Assembly: GCA_002478115.1 (NCBI GenBank)
Contig: DLMH01000061.1
Span: 9,675-73,674 of the forward strand
Origin: Candidatus Acidiferrum typicum
Lineage (GTDB): Bacteria > Acidobacteriota > Terriglobia > Acidiferrales > UBA7541
Direction of reading: 5' to 3'
DNA: 64,000 nucleotides
Shown here: one piece after another, positions 46,109 through 54,533 of the stretch
Position numbering within the stretch: position 1 is the first letter of the stretch
Layout: every line of letters starts with the position of its first letter
Translations under genes and position numbers: made by a program
Notes under the pieces: model-generated
Seen by the model: only the letters and a program-made list of their open reading frames with translations
What the model was told of the DNA's origin: nothing
Databases searched by the model: none

Positions 46109-46125
46109 TTGGAAATAATTTCAAA
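46109..46125. promoter_or_regulatory. Operator-like palindrome upstream of rhaI
   Basis: TTGGAAATAATTTCAAA is an inverted repeat with an 8-bp arm pair (one mismatch) centred on A, 38 bases before the rhaI start. It may be the binding site of the IclR-type regulator encoded next door; this is inference. Confidence 0.4.
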
Positions 46126-46208
46126 TGCAAAACAATGGCATGCGAATCGTGCCTTAGAGAGGCCATGCCCGCTGTACAGCTTGCGGAAAAACTCCGCAAT
46201 TTAGGGGG

Positions 46209-46345
46209 TCGAAGCTTTAGCTCCGACATTAGGTGGTTGGCTATAATTGGGCTTTCGCGACTTTTGCGTCTGTTGATTCCTGGCGGAAGCCCCTGAGGAA
46301 ATGGTTTTAAGCCTTTTCCCGCAGCCTGTGCAGGTGTGCCGCCGC
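46209..46345. repeat. Fragment of the dispersed GAAGCCCCTGA repeat
   Basis: GGTCGAAGCTTTAGCTCCGA is followed by GGCGGAAGCCCCTGAGGAAA and CCGCAGCCTGTGCAGGTGTG, which match parts of 59608-59760. It ends just before the regulator stop codon. Confidence 0.5.
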
Positions 46346-46355
46346 TACCGGAAGC

Positions 46356-47465
46356 TCAAGAGGACCGCGTGTCGCGATCGGTAACCAGATGGTTATAACG
46401 GCTGACCAGGCGATGCTCGACGTAATTGTAGGGCGGGACGCTCTCGCCGTTCAAAAGTGCCAGCCCCAACTGGATGAGCCGCGGCCCGTAAGTACTCACT
46501 TCATGCGAGATGGAGCCAATCAATGGGCTATTTTTGCGCTTCATCTCTTCCATGACTGCTGGAATGCAGTCATGGCTGAGGATCGCCAGATGATGGGCGC
46601 GGCGCAACTCTCTGGCGGCGTGCAGGGCGCCGAGGGCGCTGGTATCGTTGCTCGGTGCTACCAGGACGTGCTTGGCCTTGCGGTATTTTGTCAGCACCCC
46701 ATGCATGGCCTTTTTGCTTTCCTCTTCCAATCCAGTGCCGTCGACACGGATGAGTTGGTCGTCCTGAAGATCGTTGATCCTCGAACGAATGCCTTCAAAG
46801 GCTCCTGTAATGCGGCTCTGCACCAGCGTGCCGGCCTTGGCGAGGTCCAGGCCCACGACAAGATCCACCTGTCCGCCCCAGAACTTTTGGGCATAGGCGC
46901 CCAGGAGTTCGCCGGCTTCGAGTCCCGCGCGGTAATTGTCCAGGCCAAAGAAAACAGCGTTGGGGTGAGGGATATCCACAGCGATGAGCGGGATTCCGCT
47001 GGCGGCGAGACGGTCCGCGATAATCGGCGCAACGTAACGATCGGTCTGGAACTCGATCACCAGATCCACCTGCTGCTTGATGAACTCTTCGGCGTTCTGC
47101 CGCGCGATTTCCCCGTTGTACTGATTATCAAGAACGATGAGTTCGATGCCGGTGGACATGGCGGCGGTTCTCAGGCTCTCCGTAACCGCATTGGAGAAGG
47201 GAAGCGCGCTTGACTGCCCGCCAAAACCAAAGCGCATCTTGCGCGGACGGCTGACCAGGCGATAGCGCCCGTCCTCCGGGCGCGAGACATAGCCCCGGTG
47301 CACCAGCGTCCGCAGGATTCGAAAGACGGTGGTCTTGGAGATCCGTGTGCGTTGATAGATCTCTTCGAGAGTCAGCGGCGCCTTGTGCTGTTCCAGGAGT
47401 TCCAGAACATCCAGGCTCTTGGAAAGAATGGGAATCAGATAAATCGCTTTAGTAGATCGCGTCAC
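46356..47465 (-). CDS. Hybrid regulator: IclR-type winged helix fused to a periplasmic-binding-protein-like sugar domain
   Basis: A 369-residue cytoplasmic regulator. Residues 12-72 form an IclR-like winged helix-turn-helix (SKSLDVLELLEQHKAPLTLE, RISKTTVFRILRTLVHRGYV). Residues about 88-365 form a Peripla_BP_4-like sugar-binding domain (LIAVDIPHPNAVFFGLDN, VGLDLAKAGTLVQSRITGAF, VLVAPSNDTSALGALHAAR, HLAILSHDC). The usual partners are different: LacI-type HTH for this sensor domain and an IclR ligand domain for this HTH. No signal peptide is present. Placement between the rha operon and lutC-lutB makes it the likely controller of both. The ATG at 47465 is divergent from lutC. Confidence 0.82.
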   Translation of the reverse strand: MTRSTKAIYLIPILSKSLDVLELLEQHKAPLTLEEIYQRTRISKTTVFRILRTLVHRGYVSRPEDGRYRLVSRPRKMRFGFGGQSSALPFSNAVTESLRTAAMSTGIELIVLDNQYNGEIARQNAEEFIKQQVDLVIEFQTDRYVAPIIADRLAASGIPLIAVDIPHPNAVFFGLDNYRAGLEAGELLGAYAQKFWGGQVDLVVGLDLAKAGTLVQSRITGAFEGIRSRINDLQDDQLIRVDGTGLEEESKKAMHGVLTKYRKAKHVLVAPSNDTSALGALHAARELRRAHHLAILSHDCIPAVMEEMKRKNSPLIGSISHEVSTYGPRLIQLGLALLNGESVPPYNYVEHRLVSRYNHLVTDRDTRSS

Positions 47466-47626
47466 AGCAACGTCCCAGGGGAGCGCAGCTTTTGAACTAG
47501 GGCAAGTGTATCAGTTTCCAAAAGTCGGCCCCAATGTTTAATTTCGATACAGAAACTAATTAAAAGGGAGCCTGAGCTTCGGCCAGGGTGCCATGCCGCC
47601 TTGCCGGTTGCGTTCCACGAGTGTGA

Positions 47627-48208
47627 ATGATGCATAATACCGATGGGCAGAGTGAACCGGTGAATCTCGTTTCTCCAGCGCAGCAATCCTACCTCGACCA
47701 GTTTCGCGAGCAAGTGTCGGCTACGGGCGGCACAATCGAGTTCGTGGCCCGCTCGCCGGAGGCGGTGCGCGATGCAGTGCTGGCCAGAGCCTCCAGCAAG
47801 CGTCCCATTCTTATTGCCGAACCGCGCTATCTTTCTCCTGATTATTTTCGACCGTTGCGATCGGAGGAAGGAGTCCTCACACATCCACACGCAGACGACT
47901 ATCGCTCGGCGCCCGTGGGCGTGACAGAGGCCTTCGCCGCGGTGGCGCGCACGGGTTCCGTGTGCGTGGACATTGGCGCCGATATCGCGGGGTATGTCAG
48001 CCTGCTGCCGCGCCTGCACATCGTGGTGGTGGACGCTGAAAGGCTTGTTTTCCGGCCCTCGGATCTTTTTCGCCTAGAGCAATTTGCTCGGCCCACCTTT
48101 CACAGAGATTTTGTCTTCATCAGCGGGCCAAGCGCCACGGCGGACATGGGGCCGCTGGTCCGCGGGGTCCATGGCCCGCATGAGCTTCACATCGTGGTGC
48201 TTTGCTAA
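47627..48208 (+). CDS. lutC: LutC/LldG-type LUD-domain lactate utilization protein
   Basis: A 193-residue LUD-domain protein. Its C-terminal two thirds show the LUD pattern: VGVTEAFAAVARTGSVCVD, LPRLHIVVVDAERLV and FISGPSATADMGPLVRGVHG. LutC is one of three proteins (LutA, LutB, LutC) that oxidise L-lactate to pyruvate at the membrane or in the cytoplasm with iron-sulfur clusters. Only three bases separate its stop from the next gene, so the two are surely one transcript. The start ATG at 47627 has a modest site (GAGTGTGA); a second ATG follows immediately. It is divergent from the hybrid regulator with 161 bases between them. Confidence 0.88.
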   Translation: MMHNTDGQSEPVNLVSPAQQSYLDQFREQVSATGGTIEFVARSPEAVRDAVLARASSKRPILIAEPRYLSPDYFRPLRSEEGVLTHPHADDYRSAPVGVTEAFAAVARTGSVCVDIGADIAGYVSLLPRLHIVVVDAERLVFRPSDLFRLEQFARPTFHRDFVFISGPSATADMGPLVRGVHGPHELHIVVLC

Positions 48209-48211
48209 ATC

Positions 48212-50461
48212 ATGCCGAAGCGGGTGACATCGCCGAGGGAAGTGGCCGCGAAGGAATCGCGCGCGATCCTGCGGCGCGCCATTCGCCTCGCTCTGGATAC
48301 CGAGTCCGCGGCGGTGCGCCACAACACGCGGAGTTTCAACCTCAATCGCTATCGCGCCACTGCCGCTCTGCCCGATTACGATGCGCTGAAAGACGAAGCG
48401 CGCCGCATCAAGGAGCATGCGCTGGTCAATCGCAAGGCGCTTGTTCAGCGGCTTTCGGAGAGTGTTACGCGGAACGGCGGCCATTTCTTTTTTGCGCGGG
48501 ATGCTCAGGAGGCGGGCCAATACATTCAGGGAGTCTGCAAGCGCCATTGCGTGCGTTCCCTGGTCAAGGGCAAGAGCATGACCTCGGAGGAGATCCACCT
48601 GAACGGCGCGCTGGAGCATGACGGAATCCGCGTGGTGGAAACGGACCTGGCGGAGTTCATTCTGCAGGCGGCCGACGAGCAGCCGTCCCACATCATCGCT
48701 CCCGCCATTCACTACTCCCGCGAACGCATCACGGCGCTCTTTCGCAGAAAATTTCAGACCGATTTGCCGCTGGATACCGGCGAGGACCTGACGCGATTCG
48801 CGCGCGAGCGGTTGCGGCAAGACTTTCTGGCGGCGGACGCGGGAATTACGGGAGCCAATCTGGTTTCCGCGGATTGCGGAAGCCTGCTGCTGGTGGAGAG
48901 CGAAGCAAACATCCGTTTGACATGCATCGCGCCGCCTTTGCACATCGCGTTGTCGGGCCTCGAAAAAATCGTGCCCTCGCGCCGTGAATTTGCCTCCTTC
49001 ATCGAACTGCTTGCGGCCAGCGCCACGGGGCAGCCGCTGACGAGCTATACCTCCGTGATCCGGCCCCCGCTCGCTGTGCCGGTCGTTGATTTTCGCGGCG
49101 CTGGGCCGGCCACGCGCGAATTCCATCTGGTGATTGTGGATAACGGGCGCGAGGCTTTGGCGCGGGATGCGCAACTGAAAGAAGCGCTCTATTGCATTCG
49201 CTGCAGCGCGTGCCTGAATTCTTGCGCGAATTTTCAGGTGCTCGGGGGACACGGGTTTGGAGGAGCGACCTATTCCGGCGGAATCGGCGCGACGTGGGAA
49301 GCGGCGACGACAGGCCAGTTGAAGCTGGCGCGGTTCAGCGATCTTTGCACGGGTTGTTCGCGGTGCGTGCCGCAATGTCCCGTGCGCATCGATATTCCCG
49401 GTTTGAATGTGGAGCTGCGCTCACGGCTCAACAAGTCGATTCCACTATCACTCACGGCACGAGCGATGCATCTGCTGCTGGGCGCCTCACCGGTGGAAAA
49501 TGCTTCCGCGCAACAAATCTTCTTTGCGCATTATGATCGCCTGGCTCGTTGGGGGACGCTTTTCGCTCCGTTATCGAATTTCTTTTCGAAGGTGCCCGGG
49601 GCGCGCTGGTTCCTGGAGAAGTCTTTTGGAATTGACCGGCGGCGGCATCTTGCGCCATTCCCGAGGAAAACCTGGGTGGATATTAGTGCGGATGAAGTGA
49701 CGGAAAAGCCAGATGCGCCGCGAGGCCCCGGGGTTTTGGTGCTGGCGGACGTGTTCACAAATTACGGCGCGCCAGAGCGGGGAAAGGACGCGCTCCGGTG
49801 TCTGCGCGCTGCCGGTGTGCGCGTGCGTTTGACGAAATCTCTGCCGGACGGGCGTGCCGCGCTCTCGCAAGGGATGATCGATACGGCAAGAGCGCAAGCG
49901 GAGACTCTTTCCAGGTACATCGCAGCCGAAAATGCAGCGGAGCGGCCGCTGCTTGTCGTTGAGCCCAGCGTTTTGGCGATGATCCTGCGCGAATATCGCA
50001 AATTATTGCCGGCGGAAGCATTCGTGAAGCTGCAGAATTCCACGATAGATCTGGTGCAGTTCCTTGCGCGGCATTTTGCGGAACAGGGAAGCGATCCGCG
50101 AGCGGTTTTTAACATTCGAAAGTTTGCGCCTGGACCCAGAGTCTTCTACCACGCCCATTGCCAGCAACGCGCCGTCAGCGACCCATCCATCACGGTCGAA
50201 TTTCTGCGGCGCCTCGGATTTGAAGTCACCTGTTCGCAGGTGGAATGCTGCGGGATGGCCGGAAGCTTTGGGTACAAAAAAGATTTCTACGATGTCAGCC
50301 AGGCCGTATCCGAAGAGCTTGTGGAGCAATGGAAGGCCGCCGAAAGCGCCAAGGGCCCGCACACGCTGCTTGCCAGCGGCGTCTCCTGCATCGAGCAACT
50401 GCAAGGCGCGACGGGGCGTGCTGTGCTGCATCCGGTAGAACTCCTTGCCAAATTGTTGTGA
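48212..50461 (+). CDS. lutB: LutB-type iron-sulfur LUD protein fused to a C-terminal CCG/GlpC-like domain
   Basis: A 749-residue protein. The N-terminal LUD domain (about 70-305) is followed by two [4Fe-4S] sites: Cys328-331-334-338 in CIRCSACLNSC and Cys379-382-385-389 in CTGCSRCVPQC. The C-terminal third (about 510-749) resembles the cysteine-rich GlpC/GlcF end: a degenerate first half (VLADVFTNYGAP) without its cysteines, and an intact second half with HAHCQQRA and ECCGMAGSFGYKK (Cys679-680). LutB is normally about 470 residues with LutA separate, so this chain may combine LutB and LutA functions. No separate lutA is in the window. It feeds on lactate from the rha pathway. Confidence 0.85.
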   Translation: MPKRVTSPREVAAKESRAILRRAIRLALDTESAAVRHNTRSFNLNRYRATAALPDYDALKDEARRIKEHALVNRKALVQRLSESVTRNGGHFFFARDAQEAGQYIQGVCKRHCVRSLVKGKSMTSEEIHLNGALEHDGIRVVETDLAEFILQAADEQPSHIIAPAIHYSRERITALFRRKFQTDLPLDTGEDLTRFARERLRQDFLAADAGITGANLVSADCGSLLLVESEANIRLTCIAPPLHIALSGLEKIVPSRREFASFIELLAASATGQPLTSYTSVIRPPLAVPVVDFRGAGPATREFHLVIVDNGREALARDAQLKEALYCIRCSACLNSCANFQVLGGHGFGGATYSGGIGATWEAATTGQLKLARFSDLCTGCSRCVPQCPVRIDIPGLNVELRSRLNKSIPLSLTARAMHLLLGASPVENASAQQIFFAHYDRLARWGTLFAPLSNFFSKVPGARWFLEKSFGIDRRRHLAPFPRKTWVDISADEVTEKPDAPRGPGVLVLADVFTNYGAPERGKDALRCLRAAGVRVRLTKSLPDGRAALSQGMIDTARAQAETLSRYIAAENAAERPLLVVEPSVLAMILREYRKLLPAEAFVKLQNSTIDLVQFLARHFAEQGSDPRAVFNIRKFAPGPRVFYHAHCQQRAVSDPSITVEFLRRLGFEVTCSQVECCGMAGSFGYKKDFYDVSQAVSEELVEQWKAAESAKGPHTLLASGVSCIEQLQGATGRAVLHPVELLAKLL

Positions 50462-50512
50462 ACTCTTCTGCGAATTAAGCTTCGCCAGGGTACTGATAAC
50501 AGTAATTGGTTG

Positions 50513-50650
50513 TCATCCCGACCAGAGCGGCCCGACTCTTCTTGCGCTTCAATCAACATTGTCATCCCGAGCGAAGCGGCCCGACTTTTTCTTCCGCGCC
50601 GCATTTTGGCGCGTCGGGCCGCGAAGTGGAGGGATCTGCTCTTCTTGAAA
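50513..50650. repeat. Dispersed repeat cluster GTCATCCCGA in the lutB-transporter gap
   Basis: Two copies of GTCATCCCGACCAGAGCGGC / GTCATCCCGAGCGAAGCGGC, each followed by CCGACT, start at 50513 and 50560. The second forms a large hairpin with GCGTCGGGCCGCGAAGTGGA and ends GAGGGATCTGCT. The remainder of the 367-base gap shows no gene. Confidence 0.7.
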
Positions 50651-50828
50651 GACCAGGGGGAAAGCCGATTCCTCGCCGCGTCTTGTCCAATAGAAAAATA
50701 GTTTCTGTAATGCAGAATCGCGAGTATGCTTGCCATCGAAGCGCACGGAGAGACTACTCTTACGGTTTGCACGTTGGCACGGATAATGCCGGAGGGAATT
50801 CCCCCGCAACAGTCTTTCAGGAGAGCTC

Positions 50829-51821
50829 ATGTACCAACCCGAAGCGTACGCGGCAGCACTCTTTTTCATGATCGTCAGCATGGTCTGTTGGGGCTCCTGG
50901 GCGAACACCATGAAACTTACCCCAGGGTACGCGTTTCCCCTGTTCTATTGGGACTATCTGGTGGGCATGGTTCTGGGCGCGGTTGTGTGGGGTTTCACGC
51001 TGGGAAGTTTTGGAGGCGCCGGACTGTCGTTCCTTGCGGATCTACGTGGCGCGGATACGCGGCACATCCTTTACGCGCTGCTCGCGGGGATCATTTTCAA
51101 CGTGGCCAACCTGCTGCTGGTGGCGGCCATCGAAATTGCGGGGCTTGCGGTGGCCTTTCCGATCGGCATCGGACTGGCGCTGGTCGTGGGCGCGCTGATG
51201 AACTACCTGATCTCGCCGCGAGGGAACCCGTTCCTGCTGTTCAGCGGAATCGTTCTGGTGGTGCTGGCAATCATTTTTGACGCGCTGGCTTACAAGAAAC
51301 GGGAAGTGGAGAAAAAAGCCGTCAGCGCGCGGGGAATCAAGATCAGCATTGCCTGCGGCATCCTGATGGGGACGTTCTATCCGCTGATCGTGAAAGCCAC
51401 AACGGGTAAGGCGGCACTTGGACCTTACGCCGTGGCCTTTCTCTTCTGCATCGGCGCGGTGCTGTGTGCTCTTCCCTTGAATTACTACTTCATGCGCAAG
51501 CCTCTGACGGGAGCTGCCCCCGTCACGCTGCCACAGTTTTTCGCGACGAAGCCTGCCTATCACTTGTGGGGAGTCGGCGGCGGGCTGATCTGGTGCACGG
51601 GAACGACCTTTAATTTCGTGGCCTCGCACGCGCAATTGGTCGGGCCGGCCATTTCTTATGCGCTGGGGCAGGGCGCGACAATGGTTTCCGCCATCTGGGG
51701 CGTGTTTATCTGGAGGGAGTTCGTCAACGCTCCCGCCGAGTCGCGCCGGTTTATTCCGCTGATGTTTCTTTTCTTCCTGCTTGGTCTTGGTGCGATTGCG
51801 ATCGCGCCTCTTTACCATTGA
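50829..51821 (+). CDS. GRP-family sugar permease (RhaT-like candidate L-rhamnose transporter)
   Basis: A 330-residue membrane protein with ten predicted helices. The duplicated five-helix halves show MIVSMVCWGSWANTMKL and IACGILMGTFYPLIVKA, the glucose/ribose porter (GRP) and RhaT pattern. YALLAGIIFNVANLLLVAAI, then ISYALGQGATMVSAIWGVFI, are further marks. It should import a sugar by proton or sodium symport. Position between lutB and the exported glycosidases makes L-rhamnose or a sugar released by them the likely cargo. CAGGAGAGCTC lies just before the ATG at 50829. It converges with the GH31 gene. Confidence 0.85.
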   Translation: MYQPEAYAAALFFMIVSMVCWGSWANTMKLTPGYAFPLFYWDYLVGMVLGAVVWGFTLGSFGGAGLSFLADLRGADTRHILYALLAGIIFNVANLLLVAAIEIAGLAVAFPIGIGLALVVGALMNYLISPRGNPFLLFSGIVLVVLAIIFDALAYKKREVEKKAVSARGIKISIACGILMGTFYPLIVKATTGKAALGPYAVAFLFCIGAVLCALPLNYYFMRKPLTGAAPVTLPQFFATKPAYHLWGVGGGLIWCTGTTFNFVASHAQLVGPAISYALGQGATMVSAIWGVFIWREFVNAPAESRRFIPLMFLFFLLGLGAIAIAPLYH

Positions 51822-51891
51822 GACGCTGGCCCAGAGAACCAGAAGTTCTCTCCAGGTGGATTATCAGCTCAGGAAACTTGCCTGAAGTTCC

Positions 51892-54249
51892 TCACGGAGT
51901 GACGCTGATCGCCTTGCCGGAATAGGCCACGCTCTTATCGGCAGCATCGGTGACCGCTCCGCCCGTGCCGTGGTTTTCCCGCACGAAAACGACGCGGAAA
52001 GTGCGATCTTTCAACATCCCCGGGAAAGCTCCCTTGCGCTCGCCGATGGTGAGCGTTTGCTTGGCGTTATCCCAGTGGAACCCGATGGTCGCGTAAGCGC
52101 CCATCTCGTAGTTATAAGTATCGTTCTCATCCTCATAAAGCGTGAAATCACCGTCGGCACCGCGATAAATGCGAAGTTCCAGCGGATCGGCAGGCTTTTC
52201 GGCAGCAAATTGCAGTTCCGGCCCCAGCGGCAGAATCGCCCCGGCGCGGACGAAAAGGGGCAGGTGCTCCAGCGGCGCCGGCGCATCGATGGCGCGTCCG
52301 CCTTTGATCGAGGCGCCGCTCCAAAAGTCGTACCAAGCCGCGGCGGGCAGATACATGTGGCGGACCGTTGCGCCGGGTTCGGTGACGGGGCTCACGAGCA
52401 GCGAAGGGCCAAACAGGAATTCGTCGCCGGTATTCTGCGCGCGCACGTCGGTGCGGAAGTCCATCACCAGCGGCCGCATGATGGTGGCGCCTTCGCTGGT
52501 CACTTTCCAGGCCTGCGAATAAATGTAGGGCATCAAGCGGTAGCGCAAGCGGTCATAGTCCGTGAGAATTTTCTGCGCCGCCGGCCCGTAGGACCAGATT
52601 TCGTTCTGGCTGGGCACGCGCGTGCCGTGCGCCCGGAAAATGGGGCAAAAAGCGCCGACCTCAAACCAGCGGACATACAGCTCGCGATACGCTGGATCAT
52701 CAGGATGCGCATCCACAAAGCCGCCGATGTCGGTCGTCCAATAGGGAATGCCGGAGAGCGCCAAGTTCAATCCGGCGGGTATCTGCCGGCGAAAAGTTTC
52801 CCAACTGGGGTCGACATCGCCCGACCATACCGCAGCCGCGTTGCGCTGTGACCCCGCATAGCCGGAACGCGAAAGAATGTACACACGCTTTTGAGAGGAG
52901 GCGCTGCGCTGGCCCTGGTAAACGGCCGTGGTGGTGAGCAGCGGAAACTCATTGGCGTAACGCGCGCCATTGCCGATGGCCACTTTGTTGCTCACCAGGA
53001 TGTTGGTTTCGCGCCCTTCGGTTTCCGGTTCCGTGGTATCGAGCCACCAGGCGTCCACGCCAATCTTGAAGAGCGCGTCGTTCATCAGCTTCCAATAGTA
53101 TTTGCGCGCGTCCGGATTGAACGCATCGTAAAGCGCCTGGCCCATGGGATGAAAGCTGCTGGCGATTGTGCGGTCAATGAAATATCCGCGCTTCGCCATG
53201 TCGTCGTAGACGGGAGAGCCGGGCCGGAAGAAGGGCCAGACGGAAACCATCAAGTGCACATTCTCGTTGTGGAGTTCCTTAACCATGCCCGCGGGGTCGG
53301 GATAATTCTTGTTCCACACGGGCTCGCCCATGATGTTCCACCAGAACCAATCCTGGACGATGTTGTCCAAGGGGATTTGCAGTGCGCGGTATTTTTCCGC
53401 AATGCCGAGAAGTTCCTGTTGCGAGGCATAGCGATTCTTGCACTGCCAGTAGCCGTAGGCCCATTTGCCGAACATGGGCGCGGGCCCCGTCAATTCGCGA
53501 TAGGCGGCGATGATGGCGTCGAATTCCGGGCCGTAGAGAAAGTAGTAGTCCATGGCGTCCGCAACTTCGGAGCTGAGGTAAAACGCGTGGACGAAGCGAT
53601 TGTTGAAGCGGCTGCGCGAACCGTTGTTCCAGAAAATGCCGTAGCCGTTGCTGGAGAGCAAAAGCGGCACGGAAATATTGGTGTTGTCCTGCGATAGATC
53701 GACGGCCTCGCCGCGATAATTCCACACACCTGCCTGATGCTGGCCCAGGCCATAGAACGCTTCCTGCGTGGCCCACATGCTTACGAAGCGCTCGGGATGC
53801 AGCGTCTTCTCGCCGTTGACTTCGACGGGCGTCAGCGAGCGCGTGGACTCCTGCGCCAGGGTCTTGCCGGCGGCGTCAAGGAATTCCACGGCGCTGCCTT
53901 TGCGCTCAATCACAATTTTCAGGCGTGCCGTGCTCAAGGTCACCGTCTTGGGGTCCGTCGTTTCCAGAGTGAAGGCTGCATGCGGCCACTCCGTTTTGAC
54001 GACGAGGAAATCGGTGCGCTCCGGGACGCTGGCTTCCAGGGAATAGATTACGCGAACGATCGAATCCGTGCACACGCGGAATCGCAAATAGCCGCGCTGT
54101 AACTGGAGTAGCGCGCCGTCGGGCTGCTGCTGCACGTTGATAACAGGATTGACCGGCACCCACTGGGCCCGCGCCGCGCCCGGGAGAACTAAAGTGGCGG
54201 CTAAACAGAGAAGTCCGATCATGTTCAGAAACGAAGTACTACGTGGCAT
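51892..54249 (-). CDS. Exported glycoside hydrolase family 31 (alpha-xylosidase/alpha-glucosidase type)
   Basis: A 785-residue exported enzyme with a signal peptide (MIGLLCLAATLVLPGAARA). After an N-terminal beta domain comes the GH31 barrel: ALQIPLDNIVQDWFWWNIMG, nucleophile Asp404 in WWLDTTEPE, and acid/base Asp507 in YWTTDIGGF. The C-terminal beta domains include GPSLLVSPVTEPGATVRHMY and LPLFVRAGAILPLGPE. GH31 acts by retaining hydrolysis on alpha-xylosides, alpha-glucosides or alpha-galactosides; the DTTEPE form leans to xylosidase-like members. GAGGAGGCGTTGTC precedes the ATG at 54249. It is divergent from galM-like, with two palindromes between them. Confidence 0.9.
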   Translation of the reverse strand: MPRSTSFLNMIGLLCLAATLVLPGAARAQWVPVNPVINVQQQPDGALLQLQRGYLRFRVCTDSIVRVIYSLEASVPERTDFLVVKTEWPHAAFTLETTDPKTVTLSTARLKIVIERKGSAVEFLDAAGKTLAQESTRSLTPVEVNGEKTLHPERFVSMWATQEAFYGLGQHQAGVWNYRGEAVDLSQDNTNISVPLLLSSNGYGIFWNNGSRSRFNNRFVHAFYLSSEVADAMDYYFLYGPEFDAIIAAYRELTGPAPMFGKWAYGYWQCKNRYASQQELLGIAEKYRALQIPLDNIVQDWFWWNIMGEPVWNKNYPDPAGMVKELHNENVHLMVSVWPFFRPGSPVYDDMAKRGYFIDRTIASSFHPMGQALYDAFNPDARKYYWKLMNDALFKIGVDAWWLDTTEPETEGRETNILVSNKVAIGNGARYANEFPLLTTTAVYQGQRSASSQKRVYILSRSGYAGSQRNAAAVWSGDVDPSWETFRRQIPAGLNLALSGIPYWTTDIGGFVDAHPDDPAYRELYVRWFEVGAFCPIFRAHGTRVPSQNEIWSYGPAAQKILTDYDRLRYRLMPYIYSQAWKVTSEGATIMRPLVMDFRTDVRAQNTGDEFLFGPSLLVSPVTEPGATVRHMYLPAAAWYDFWSGASIKGGRAIDAPAPLEHLPLFVRAGAILPLGPELQFAAEKPADPLELRIYRGADGDFTLYEDENDTYNYEMGAYATIGFHWDNAKQTLTIGERKGAFPGMLKDRTFRVVFVRENHGTGGAVTDAADKSVAYSGKAISVTP

Positions 54250-54267
54250 GACAACGCCTCCTCGAAA

Positions 54268-54315
54268 GCGTTTAAACGCGTACTGATTTGCACACACGCA
54301 TTCGCTGCGCGAATG
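54268..54315. promoter_or_regulatory. Two palindromes in the GH31/galM divergent region
   Basis: GCGTTTAAACGC (54268-54279) is a perfect 12-base palindrome just outside the GH31 ribosome binding site and resembles LacI-type operators. CATTCGC-TGC-GCGAATG (54299-54315) is a perfect 7-bp arm pair. Both lie where a regulator could control the two divergent genes. Confidence 0.5.
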
Positions 54316-54533
54316 TGGCATTGCCCCGCATGGATGTCAAGTACGGGGCTTACATATCCTCGTTTAGGGGTGCGCTCGCGATGATTGTCGTCGAATGACG
54401 GGTAGTTTCCCGGGAGCAGTGGAAATCTCCACAAAACAAATTTGTGCGGCTTGGCCTGTCGAAGAGCGGCGAGATGTGATAAAACCCGAACTAAGGAATT
54501 CTTCACCGTCAACAGGATCGAGGGAGAACAATC

